DNA of 64,000 bases, taken from assembly GCF_000091305.1 (NCBI RefSeq), contig NC_013929.1:7936001-8000000 (forward strand), read 5' to 3'. A program made the translations under genes and the position numbers. The notes under the pieces are model-generated. The model did no database searches. It was not told where the DNA came from and saw nothing but the letters and a program-made list of their open reading frames with translations. This DNA comes from Streptomyces scabiei 87.22. Its GTDB lineage: Bacteria; Actinomycetota; Actinomycetes; Streptomycetales; Streptomycetaceae. Shown here one piece after another: positions 17,674 through 25,302 of the stretch. The first letter of the stretch is position 1. Each line of letters opens with the position of its first letter.

Positions 17674-17730
17674 TTGTGCCGCCCGCTCCGCTCTTTTATA
17701 GTCGTTCTGACTATTAGTCATGGTGACCAT
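17674..17730 (+). promoter_or_regulatory. promoter and stacked palindromic operators of the NrtR-DraG-RlaP operon
   Basis: TTGTGC (17674-17679), a 17-nt spacer and TATAGT (17697-17702) form a good promoter. Overlapping the -10 and running past the start site are three symmetric elements. The first is ATAGTC-GTTCT-GACTAT (17698-17714). The second is GACTA-T-TAGTC (17709-17719). The third is ATGGT-G-ACCAT (17720-17730), just before the ribosome site AAAGGAGG (17731-17738). This layout is what a repressor would use, and the first gene encodes an NrtR-like DNA-binding protein. Confidence 0.65.
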
Positions 17731-17747
17731 AAAGGAGGACGGCGGCG

Positions 17748-18473
17748 ATGAGCTCCCCGGCGGGATACGACAAGTACGCCTACGAGCCCTTCGCCGTCAC
17801 CGTCGACCTGGCCGTCTTCACCGTCCGCGCGGGCACCCTCCAGGTGCTGCTCGTCGAACGCGGCCAGGAGCCGTACGAGGGCCGCTGGGCCCTGCCCGGC
17901 GGGTTCGTGCTGCCGGACGAGTCCGCGGAGGAGGCCGCCTGGCGGGAGCTCGCGGAGGAGACCGGCGTCAAGGACGTCGCCGGGCTCCACCTGGAGCAGC
18001 TGCGGACCTACAGTGAGCCGGGGAGGGACCCCCGGATGCGGGTCGTCACCGTCGCGTTCGCCGCGCTGTTCCCCGACCCGCCGGTCCCGCACGGCGGCGG
18101 CGACGCGGCCCAGGCCCAGTGGCTGCGGTTCGGCGCCATCGGCCCGCTCGCCTTCGACCACGACCGCATCCTCGCCGACGCCCACGAACGCGTCGGCGCC
18201 AAGCTGGAGTACACCTGTCTCGCCACCTCCTTCTGCCCTCCCGAGTTCACCCTCGGCGAGCTGCAGCAGGTCTACGAGACGGTGTGGGGCACTCCGCTCG
18301 ACCGGCCCAACTTCCGGCGCAAGGTGCTGGCCACGCCGGGCTTCGTCGAACAGGTGCCCGGTGCCGCCCGCCTGACCGGCGGTCGCGGCAAGCCCGCCGC
18401 GCTGTACCGCGCGGGTGGGGCCACCGCCCTGCACCCGCCCCTGCTGCGACCCACCACGGAAGGACGGTCGTGA
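17748..18473 (+). CDS. NrtR-like regulator: Nudix domain plus winged helix
   Basis: 241 residues. The ATG follows AAAGGAGG by 9 nt. Residues 12-150 are a Nudix domain (FAVTVDLAVFTVRAGTLQVLLVERG). Its Nudix box is complete, with Gly, Glu and RELAEETGV in register, so hydrolysis is not excluded. Residues 155-240 have the winged-helix tail of NrtR proteins (FTLGELQQVYETVWGTPLDRPNFRRKVLATPGFVEQV). NrtR repressors bind DNA and release it on binding ADP-ribose or related NAD breakdown products. The two genes downstream handle ADP-ribose and nucleotidyl transfer, which fits. It overlaps the next gene (TGATG). Confidence 0.85.
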   Translation: MSSPAGYDKYAYEPFAVTVDLAVFTVRAGTLQVLLVERGQEPYEGRWALPGGFVLPDESAEEAAWRELAEETGVKDVAGLHLEQLRTYSEPGRDPRMRVVTVAFAALFPDPPVPHGGGDAAQAQWLRFGAIGPLAFDHDRILADAHERVGAKLEYTCLATSFCPPEFTLGELQQVYETVWGTPLDRPNFRRKVLATPGFVEQVPGAARLTGGRGKPAALYRAGGATALHPPLLRPTTEGRS

Positions 18474-19495
18474 TGACCACGACGCTCCGCACGAAACGTT
18501 CCGCCACCGGCTCCCTGATCGGACTCGCCCTCGGCGACGCCCTCGGCCACCCGACGGAGTTCGACGACGTCCCCGCGATCCTCGCCAAGTGCGGCCCCTG
18601 GCGGAAGATGGCGCTGCCCAAGCCCGCGATCGTCACCGACGACACCCAGATGACGCTGGCGCTGGGGCACGGACTGCGGGCCGCCATGGACCGTGGGGTG
18701 CTCGCCCCCGAGGCCCTGGAGAGGGCCGTGCGCAAGGAGTTCGTGGAGTGGTCCCGCTCCCCGGAGAACAACCGCGCCCCCGGCCACACCTGCCTGGTCG
18801 CCTGCGACCTCCTGGCAGTCGAGCGCCACCCCTGGCAGTTCGCCAGCCAGATCCACTCCAAGGGCTGCGGCGCCAACATGCGGGTCGCCCCGCTCGGACT
18901 GATCGGCCCGCTCAGCGACGAACAGCGCGCGGGCGCCGCCCAGTTGCAGGCCGCGCTCACCCACGGCCACCCCACCGCCCTCGCCGCGTCCGACCTCACC
19001 GCCCACGCCGTCCGGCTGCTCGCCCAGGGCGCCGAACCGATGGGCCTCGTCGGCCGGTTGCGGTCGTACGCCTACGAGAACCGCTCCCACTACCACACGC
19101 GCTGGCTCGGCGACCTGTGGACCTACGGCCAGGACCCCAGCCCCGAGCACTACATCGCCCGGGGCTGGGACGACTGCCTGGAGGCCCTGGACCGCGTACA
19201 GGCGGCCCTGCGGCTCCCCTCGCCCGAGACCGACCCCTGCACGGCCACGGGGGAGGGCTGGATCGCCGAGGAGGCGCTCGCCACCGGGCTGCTGTGCTTC
19301 CTGCTCTTCGTCGACGAGCCCGTCACCGCGCTGCGCCGCGCGGCCTGCACCGCGGGGGACTCCGACTCCATCGCCGCCCTCGCCGGTGCCTTCGCGGGCG
19401 CCTACCACGGGCCGGACGCCTGGCCCGTCGAGTGGGCCGACCGGATCGAGTACCAGGGCGACCTCGTCTCGCTGGGGGCCCTCTGGGACGCTTGA
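18473..19495 (+). CDS. ADP-ribosylglycohydrolase (DraG family)
   Basis: 340 residues. The ATG at 18473 overlaps the stop of the Nudix gene and has GGAAGGA about 8 nt upstream. The DraG fold is clear: GSLIGLALGDALGHPTEF at the N-terminus, the metal ligands T55-D56-D57 in VTDDTQMTLALG, and the C-terminal metal motif AGDSDSIAALAGAFAGAYHG (Asp296, Asp298). Such di-magnesium or di-manganese enzymes remove ADP-ribose from proteins, nucleic acids or small molecules. All key acidic residues are present, so it should be active. The substrate is unknown; the flanking RlaP-type genes hint at nucleic acid rather than protein (inference). Confidence 0.93.
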   Translation: MTTTLRTKRSATGSLIGLALGDALGHPTEFDDVPAILAKCGPWRKMALPKPAIVTDDTQMTLALGHGLRAAMDRGVLAPEALERAVRKEFVEWSRSPENNRAPGHTCLVACDLLAVERHPWQFASQIHSKGCGANMRVAPLGLIGPLSDEQRAGAAQLQAALTHGHPTALAASDLTAHAVRLLAQGAEPMGLVGRLRSYAYENRSHYHTRWLGDLWTYGQDPSPEHYIARGWDDCLEALDRVQAALRLPSPETDPCTATGEGWIAEEALATGLLCFLLFVDEPVTALRRAACTAGDSDSIAALAGAFAGAYHGPDAWPVEWADRIEYQGDLVSLGALWDA

Positions 19496-19498
19496 GGG

Positions 19499-20272
19499 AT
19501 GACCGACGCCCTGACCGACGCCCCCGCCATCGACCTGGCCCCCGTGGTCGCCGAACAGCCCGACCCGCTGCTGTTCGCCACCGTCTCCGGAGCCCACCTG
19601 TACGGCTTCCCCTCGCGCGACTCGGACGTCGACCTGCGCGGTGTGCACCTGCTGCCCGCGGCCGAACTGGTCGGGCTGCGCGAGCCGGAGGAGACCCGGT
19701 CGAGGATGTGGGACCGGGACGGCGTCGAGATGGACCTCGTCACGCACGACCTGCGCAAGTTCGCCCGCCTGATGCTGCGACGCAACGGCTATGTGCTGGA
19801 GCAGCTGCTCTCCCCGCTCGTCGTGCACACCGGCGAGACCCACCGCGAACTGGTCGCGCTCGCCCCCGGGGTCCTCACCCGCCACCACGCCCACCACTAC
19901 CGGGGGTTCGCCACCACTCAGTGGCGGCTCTTCGAGAAGACAGGCGAACTCAAGCCGCTGCTCTACACGTTCCGGGTGCTGCTCACCGGCATCCACCTCA
20001 TGCGCAGCGGCGAGGTGCAGGCCCATCTGCCGACCCTGGTGCCGCAGACCGAGGAGGCCCCCGCCTATCTGCCGGACCTCGTCGCGGCGAAGGCGGCCGA
20101 GGAGCACGGCAAGGCGGACGTCGACCCCGAGCGTGTGGCGGCGGACGTGGAGCGGCTGCACCGCGTGCTGGACGAGGAACAGGCCCTGTCGGCGCTGCCC
20201 GAGAACCCGGCCGCCTACGACGCCCTGCACGACTTCGTGGTCCGCGTCCGGCTGGAAGGGTTGAAGGGCTGA
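19499..20272 (+). CDS. RlaP-type nucleotidyltransferase (Pol beta superfamily), copy 1
   Basis: 257 residues, starting 4 nt after the DraG stop. The Pol beta-type nucleotidyltransferase signature is near the start: TVSGAHLYGFPSRDSDVDLRG, with the metal-binding pair D43 and D45. A third acidic position sits in the strand DGVEMDLVTHDL. A helical C-terminal half follows (KFARLMLRRNGYVLEQLLSP; LLYTFRVLLTGIHLMRSG). This matches the COG3541/RlaP family, named for its association with RNA ligases in RNA repair operons. The reaction (nucleotide addition to RNA or another acceptor) is not known for this protein. It is convergent with a paralogue 11 bp downstream. Confidence 0.8.
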   Translation: MTDALTDAPAIDLAPVVAEQPDPLLFATVSGAHLYGFPSRDSDVDLRGVHLLPAAELVGLREPEETRSRMWDRDGVEMDLVTHDLRKFARLMLRRNGYVLEQLLSPLVVHTGETHRELVALAPGVLTRHHAHHYRGFATTQWRLFEKTGELKPLLYTFRVLLTGIHLMRSGEVQAHLPTLVPQTEEAPAYLPDLVAAKAAEEHGKADVDPERVAADVERLHRVLDEEQALSALPENPAAYDALHDFVVRVRLEGLKG

Positions 20273-20283
20273 AGGGCTGCGGC

Positions 20284-20979
20284 TCAGGCCCGGAGCGCCG
20301 ACGCGCGTCGGGTCCGTACGAGGAAGTCCTCGACCCTGGCCAGATCCGGTTCCGGCGGCAGAGGGCTGCGGTCCGCCGCCTCGGTGGTCTCCGCGGCCAG
20401 CCGCGCCATCCAGCTCTCGACCCGGGCCCACGGCACCTCGCCGCGCTTCACCGCCAGCAGAGGCTCGCGCTGCTCGCCCACGTCGACGGTCAGCTCGCCC
20501 GTGCGCAACAGGTCCCGGCAGCTCATCAGCAGACGGAGCAGATGCATCGCGTGCTTCCAGCGGGGGGCGCCGTGCGTACGGACGTCCGCGTCGAGCTTCT
20601 TGCGCTGGCCGAGCGCGTAACGGGCGAACGTCTCATGGACCCGGAGGGACAGGAACGCCCCCCGCAGGGCGAGCAGTTCACGGCCCGTGTCGTCGACGTG
20701 CTCCACCAGCGGGGAGTGCAGGCACTCCAGGATGTTGGGGTTGGCGCGCAGCGCCAGATGGCAGAAGCGCTCCAGCTCCCAGCCGAACTGCTCCCGTTCC
20801 GGGCCCTCCACGTGCGTCGGGGGCTTCTCGAAGCGCCAGAACAGCTCGGTGGGGGCCAGGAAGACCCCCCGCCGGTCCGTGTCGCTGCCGTCCGTCGCGA
20901 GACCGAAGGCCCGCGACCCCATCACACAGGCGTAGACGGTGTGGTCGCGGACCAGGTCGTGCGGGTGCGGGGGCTGCAT
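20284..20979 (-). CDS. RlaP-type nucleotidyltransferase (Pol beta superfamily), copy 2
   Basis: 231 residues from the ATG at 20979 (MQPPHPHDLV). The same family as the preceding convergent gene: ACVMGSRAFGLATDGSDTDRRGVF with D33 and D35 as metal ligands, GWELERFCHLALRANPNILECLHSP, and a helical C-terminus (WKHAMHLLRLLMSCRDLLRTGEL). The two proteins share the order of motifs but are diverged, so the pair is an old duplication or two separate acquisitions. The intact active-site acids argue for activity. The 20273-20283 gap between the stops leaves little room for a terminator. Confidence 0.8.
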   Translation of the reverse strand: MQPPHPHDLVRDHTVYACVMGSRAFGLATDGSDTDRRGVFLAPTELFWRFEKPPTHVEGPEREQFGWELERFCHLALRANPNILECLHSPLVEHVDDTGRELLALRGAFLSLRVHETFARYALGQRKKLDADVRTHGAPRWKHAMHLLRLLMSCRDLLRTGELTVDVGEQREPLLAVKRGEVPWARVESWMARLAAETTEAADRSPLPPEPDLARVEDFLVRTRRASALRA

Positions 20980-21001
20980 AGGCCGGAGCGTACGGGGTGG
21001 A

Positions 21002-21439
21002 TCAGGGGCGCAGAATCGAATTTCCGGCGACCGTGATCTTCTCGGCGGGCAGCGGGCGGGTGGCCGGTCCATGGGCCACGGCCCCGTCCGTGATGCCGAA
21101 CCTGCTGCCGTGGCACGCGCAGTTGATCGTCTCGTCCGAGACGCTGCTGACGACGCAGCCCATGTGGGTGCAGATCGCCGAGAACGCCTTGAAGTCGCCC
21201 TCCGCGGGCTGGGTCACGACGATCTTCTGCTCGTCGAAGATCTTTCCCCCGCCCACCGGGATGTCGGCCGTCGTCGCCAGCTCCTCGCCGCCGTCCGTGC
21301 CGGTGCCCGCGGGCGAGGACTTCTCCGCGGTGTCCCCGCCGTCGTCGCTGCCGCCCTGCCCGCCGCATCCCGCCAGCAGCGCCGCCGTGCCGGCCGCGCC
21401 GCCGGCCAGCACCGTGCGCCGCGTGGAACCCATCGTCAT
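21002..21439 (-). CDS. Rieske [2Fe-2S] Tat lipoprotein
   Basis: 145 residues. The N-terminus carries a twin-arginine motif (STRRTVLAGG) followed by a lipobox ending LLAGC, so the protein is probably Tat-exported and lipid-anchored outside the membrane. A Gly/Ser/Asp linker precedes a small Rieske fold with CTHMGC and CHGSRF, the Cys/His pairs that hold the 2Fe-2S cluster. It is a stand-alone electron carrier, not part of a bc1 operon. The ATG at 21439 has GGAG 7 nt upstream; 21433 is an alternative. The electron partner is unknown. Confidence 0.9.
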   Translation of the reverse strand: MTMGSTRRTVLAGGAAGTAALLAGCGGQGGSDDGGDTAEKSSPAGTGTDGGEELATTADIPVGGGKIFDEQKIVVTQPAEGDFKAFSAICTHMGCVVSSVSDETINCACHGSRFGITDGAVAHGPATRPLPAEKITVAGNSILRP

Positions 21440-21746
21440 GTCGTCACTCCGTACGTGCGGAAGAACCCCGGAGGGGAGGCAACTCAGGAGAGAGTGCCAC
21501 AAAACGTGCGTTTCGTGCGTCCGACAGTCGAGGGTGGGCGGTGCGGCGGTGTGCGGGGCTGATCCGCCCCGAGCGCGGGGCCGGTGACGTTCGCGTGATC
21601 TTGTGGCGATTCGCGGCGGTGGTCCGTCCCCTGTGGACGTCTTTCGGCCAGGCGTTTCGGCAGGCGGGCGTCGCGCGGTGGTCCGGGGCGGGTGACTAGG
21701 CTGTTCGTACAACCAGCCGGGATGTCCAGCAGTGAGGAGCACAGCC

Positions 21747-22109
21747 GTGGCGGTACGAGCGGTCCGGGGCGCCGTCCAACTCGACCGGGACGAGGCGGGG
21801 CACATGGACGAGCAGGTGGGCGAGCTGCTCACCGCGGTCCTGGAGCGCAACGAACTCACCCCGGACGACCTGATCAGCATCTGGTTCACGGCCACCCCCG
21901 ACCTGCACAGCGACTTCCCGGCCGCCGCCGCCCGCAAGCTGGGCATCGTCGACGTACCGCTGATCTGCGCGCAGGAGCTGGACATCGAGGGCGCCCTGCC
22001 CCGGGTCGTGCGGATCCTCGCGCACATAGAGTCCGACCGGCCGCGCTCGGAGATCGCGCACGTGTACCTGGGGGCCGCGGCCACGCTCCGCAAGGACATC
22101 GCCCAGTGA
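21747..22109 (+). CDS. aroH: chorismate mutase, AroH type
   Basis: 120 residues, the AroH length. The GTG at 21747 follows GAGGAG by 7 nt. It converts chorismate to prephenate for Phe and Tyr synthesis. Family features: VRAVRGAVQLDRDE (the conserved active-site Arg), LLTAVLERNELTPDDLISIWFTATPDL and the C-terminal AHVYLGAAATLRKD. It overlaps tyrA by 4 nt (GTGA), so flux to arogenate/4-hydroxyphenylpyruvate is coupled by translation. Confidence 0.95.
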   Translation: MAVRAVRGAVQLDRDEAGHMDEQVGELLTAVLERNELTPDDLISIWFTATPDLHSDFPAAAARKLGIVDVPLICAQELDIEGALPRVVRILAHIESDRPRSEIAHVYLGAAATLRKDIAQ

Positions 22110-23191
22110 GAACGGCCCTCGTCATCGGCACCGGGCTGATCGGCACGTCCGCCGCCCTCGCCCTGGCCCAGCGCGGTGTCACCGTCCACCTCGTCGACCA
22201 CAACCCCGAGCAGGCCCGTACGGCGGCCGCGCTCGGCGCCGGCACGGACGAGGCGCCCGAGGGCCCGGTGGACCTCGCGATCGTCGCCGCCCCGCCCGCG
22301 CACGTGGCCGCGACCCTCGCCGACGCCATGCGCCGGGGCCTCGCGCGCGGCTACCTCGACGTGGCCTCCGTCAAGGGCGGGCCCCGCCGCGAGCTGGAGG
22401 AGCTGGGCCTCGACCTCTCCTGCTACATCGGCTCGCACCCCATGTCGGGCCGGGAGAAGTCCGGCCCGCTGGCCGCCACGCCCGAGCTCTTCGAGGGCCG
22501 CCCCTGGGTGCTCACGCCGACCCGGGACACCGACACCGAGGTCCTGAACCTCGCCCTGGAACTGGTCTCGCACTGCCGGGCCGTCCCGGTGGTCATGGAC
22601 GCGGACAGCCACGACCGGGCCGTGGCCCTCGTCTCCCACATGCCGCACCTCGTGTCCAGCCTGGTCGCCGCGCGGCTGGAGCACGCAGAGGAGTCGGCGG
22701 TGCGCCTGTGCGGGCAGGGCATCAGGGACGTGACCCGGATCGCGGCCTCCGACCCGCGCATGTGGATGGACATCCTCTCCGCCAACCCCGGCCCGGTCGC
22801 CGATCTCCTCACCGACGTCTCCGCCGACCTCGACGAGACCGTCCAGGCCCTGCGCGCCCTCCAGGCGGGCGACGAGGCCAAGCGCCGCGAGGGCATGACG
22901 GGCATCGAGGGCGTCCTGCGCCGCGGCAACGCCGGCCAGGTCCGCGTCCCCGGCAAGCACGGGTCCGCACCACGGGTCTACGAGGTCGTCGCGGTACTGA
23001 TCGACGACCAGCCCGGCCAGCTGGCCCGCATCTTCGCCGACGCGGGTGCCGTCGGCATCAACATCGAGGACGTCCGCATCGAGCACGCCACTGGCCAGCA
23101 GGCGGGTCTGGTGCAGTTGATGGTGGAGCCGAAGGCGGCGGTGGTGTTGACGGGGGCGTTGCGGGAGCGGGGTTGGGCGATCCGGCAGTAG
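22106..23191 (+). CDS. tyrA: prephenate dehydrogenase
   Basis: 361 residues from the GTG at 22106. An N-terminal NAD(P)-binding fold (ALVIGTGLIGTSAALALAQRG) leads into the helical dehydrogenase domain with the active-site histidines in YIGSHPMSGREKSG and VSHMPHLVSSLVA. A C-terminal ACT-like domain (YEVVAVLIDDQPGQLARIFADAGAVGINIEDVRIEH) probably senses tyrosine. It oxidatively decarboxylates prephenate in tyrosine synthesis. The last 40 codons form copy 1 of a 224-bp tandem array (23071-23698), so the 3' end exists nearly three times. The first copy is the intact gene end. Confidence 0.95.
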   Translation: MRTALVIGTGLIGTSAALALAQRGVTVHLVDHNPEQARTAAALGAGTDEAPEGPVDLAIVAAPPAHVAATLADAMRRGLARGYLDVASVKGGPRRELEELGLDLSCYIGSHPMSGREKSGPLAATPELFEGRPWVLTPTRDTDTEVLNLALELVSHCRAVPVVMDADSHDRAVALVSHMPHLVSSLVAARLEHAEESAVRLCGQGIRDVTRIAASDPRMWMDILSANPGPVADLLTDVSADLDETVQALRALQAGDEAKRREGMTGIEGVLRRGNAGQVRVPGKHGSAPRVYEVVAVLIDDQPGQLARIFADAGAVGINIEDVRIEHATGQQAGLVQLMVEPKAAVVLTGALRERGWAIRQ

Positions 23192-23698
23192 GGGGTGGAT
23201 CCGGTGGGTCGCCGGTCGGAGGCCGGCGCAGCCGTCCCGCTGCCCGGGAGGCGCCTCGGCGCCGAGTGGTGCGAGGGCGGCGTCGGGGACGGGTCGTCCG
23301 CATCGAGCACGCCACCGGGCAGCAGGCGGGTCTGGTGCAGCTGATGGTGGAGCCGAAGGCGGCGGTGGTGTTGACGGGGGCGTTGCGGGAGCGGGGTTGG
23401 GCGATCCGGCAGTAGGGGGTGGATCCGGTGGGTCGCCGGTCGGAGGCCGGCGCAGCCGTCCCGCTGCCCGGGAGGCGCCTCGGCGCCGAGTGGTGCGAGG
23501 GCGGCGTCGGGGACGGGTCGTACGCATCGAGCACGCCACCGGGCAGCAGGCGGGTCTGGTGCAGTTGATGGTGGAGCCGAAGGCGGCGGTGGTGTTGACG
23601 GGGGCGTTGCGGGAGCGGGGCTGGGCGATCCGGCAGTAGGGGGTGGATCCGGTGGGTCGCCGGTCGGAGGCCGGCGCAGCCGTCCCGCTGCCCGGGAG
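23071..23698 (+). repeat. 224-bp tandem array made from the 3' end of tyrA plus downstream DNA
   Basis: Units begin at 23071, 23295 and 23519. The third breaks off at about 23698. Each unit has 121 bp ending in the last 39-40 tyrA codons and the TAG (stops at 23189, 23413, 23637), then about 103 bp of non-coding DNA containing the palindrome CTCGGCGCCGAG. The non-coding parts are identical. The coding parts differ at five codons (GTC/GTC/GTA, ACT/ACC/ACC, GGC/GGG/GGG, TTG/CTG/TTG, GGT/GGT/GGC), all synonymous. The period is not a multiple of three, so the extra copies are not in frame with tyrA. This fills the 648 bp between tyrA and cmk. Confidence 0.95.
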
Positions 23699-23839
23699 GG
23701 GAGGGACCGGGCGGTCCTGCGGTGGGGCCGTGGGGGCGGGGTGGTGGGCCCGGCCGGGCGGGGTACGCGCAACCAGTACCCTTGTCCGGGGCGCTTTCCG
23801 TCCCGCCCCACCACCTCGGACCAGGAAAGGTGCTCCCCA

Positions 23840-24517
23840 GTGGAACGCGCCACAGTGATCGTTGCCATCGACGGCCCCTCCGGCACGGGCAAGTCGAGCA
23901 CCTCGAAGGCCGTGGCCGCGCAGCTCGGGCTGAGCTACCTGGACACGGGCGCCCAGTACCGGGCGATCACCTGGTGGATGGTCAACAACGGCATCGACAT
24001 AGACGACCCCTCGGCGATCGCGGCCGTGGCCGGCAAGCCGGAGATCGTGTCGGGGACGGACCCGGCCGGGCCTACCATCACGGTCGACGGCATGGACGTC
24101 GCCGGGCCGATCCGCACTCAGGAGGTCACCTCCCAGGTCAGCGCGGTCAGCGCCGTGCCGGAGGTGCGGACGCGGATCACCGAGCTGCAGCGGTCCATCG
24201 CGGCGGACGCCGCCGGCGGCATCGTCGTCGAGGGCCGCGACATCGGCACGACCGTGCTGCCGGACGCCGACCTGAAGATCTTCCTCACCGCCTCCCCCGA
24301 GGCCCGCGCGGCCCGCCGCAGCGGCGAGCTGAAGAGCACCGACGTCCAGGCCACCCGCGAGGCCCTGCTCAAGCGGGACGCGGCCGACTCCAGCCGTACG
24401 ACCTCGCCGCTCGCCAAGGCGGACGACGCGGTCGAGGTGGACACCTCGGACCTCACCCTCCAGCAGGTCATCGAGTGCGTGGTCACCCTCGTCGAGGAGA
24501 AGCGGGCGGGCAAGTGA
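23840..24517 (+). CDS. cmk: cytidylate kinase
   Basis: 225 residues. The GTG at 23840 follows AGGAAAGG by 9 nt. It phosphorylates CMP and dCMP. Seen: P-loop IDGPSGTGKSSTSKAVA, LGLSYLDTGAQYRAITWW for the nucleotide monophosphate site, and IVVEGRDIGTTVLPDADLKIFLTASPEARAARR. The stop overlaps the next gene (GTGA). The cmk-acyltransferase-der order is common in actinobacteria. Confidence 0.96.
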   Translation: MERATVIVAIDGPSGTGKSSTSKAVAAQLGLSYLDTGAQYRAITWWMVNNGIDIDDPSAIAAVAGKPEIVSGTDPAGPTITVDGMDVAGPIRTQEVTSQVSAVSAVPEVRTRITELQRSIAADAAGGIVVEGRDIGTTVLPDADLKIFLTASPEARAARRSGELKSTDVQATREALLKRDAADSSRTTSPLAKADDAVEVDTSDLTLQQVIECVVTLVEEKRAGK

Positions 24518-25194
24518 GCCAGGCCGCCACGGACCGGGCCGCCGCATACGAAGCCCCCACGGCGCTCGGCGCCGAGGTGGGGCGGCGTATCGGCGTCGGC
24601 CTGATGTACGGGCTGTGGAAGCCGCGCGTGCTGGGCGCCTGGCGGGTCCCCACGACCGGTCCGGTGATCCTCGCCCCCAACCACTCCCACATCGTCGACG
24701 GTCCCATGGTCATCGGCGTGGCCCCCCGGCCCTCGCACTTCCTGGTCAAGAAGGAGGCGTTCGTCGGGCCGCTCGGCCCGTTCATGCGCGCCGTCGGCCA
24801 GGTGGAGGTCGACCGCTCGACCGCCGACCGCACCGCCGTCACCCGCGCCCTGGCCGTCCTGGCGGGCGGCGGTGTGCTGGGCATCTTCCCGGAGGGCACC
24901 CGGGGCGAGGGCGACTTCGCCTCGCTGCGCGCCGGGCTCTCCTACTTCGCCGTGCGCAGCGGAGCGCCGATCGTGCCGGTGGCCGTGCTGGGAAGCACGG
25001 AGCGGCGCGGACGGCTGATCAAGGGACTGCCCCCGCTGCGCTCCCGCGTCGACGTGGTCTTCGGCGACCCGTTCGAGGCGGGCGACGGCAGCGGACGGCG
25101 CACCCGCAAGGCGCTCGACGAGGCGACCGTGCGCATCCAGCAGCAGCTGGGCGCACACCTGGAGCATGCCCGGCGGCTCACCGGCCGTCGGTAA
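24514..25194 (+). CDS. 1-acyl-sn-glycerol-3-phosphate acyltransferase (PlsC-like)
   Basis: 226 residues from the GTG at 24514, overlapping cmk by 4 nt. It carries the acyltransferase HX4D motif (APNHSHIVDGPM), the glycerol-phosphate site FPEGTRGEGDF, and VPVAVLGSTERRGRLIKGLPPLRSRVDVVFG. The probable reaction is acylation of lysophosphatidate or a related lysolipid at the membrane, in phospholipid synthesis. Only one weak hydrophobic stretch is present, so membrane association is peripheral. The precise acceptor is uncertain. Confidence 0.9.
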   Translation: MSQAATDRAAAYEAPTALGAEVGRRIGVGLMYGLWKPRVLGAWRVPTTGPVILAPNHSHIVDGPMVIGVAPRPSHFLVKKEAFVGPLGPFMRAVGQVEVDRSTADRTAVTRALAVLAGGGVLGIFPEGTRGEGDFASLRAGLSYFAVRSGAPIVPVAVLGSTERRGRLIKGLPPLRSRVDVVFGDPFEAGDGSGRRTRKALDEATVRIQQQLGAHLEHARRLTGRR

Positions 25195-25302
25195 AACGCC
25201 GGGCGTCCGGTCGGGCGCTGGGCGACACTGAGTAGTGGACCATCCGGCGGACGAGCCGGGTGCTCCACCGATCACCACGATGAACTACGAGGTACGGACT
25301 TC

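Noticed and set aside
23397..23639. 80-codon frame carrying copy 3 of the tyrA tail
   Set aside because: Starts inside copy 2 without a ribosome site and its first half is Arg/Gly shadow sequence; treated as part of the repeat array rather than a gene.
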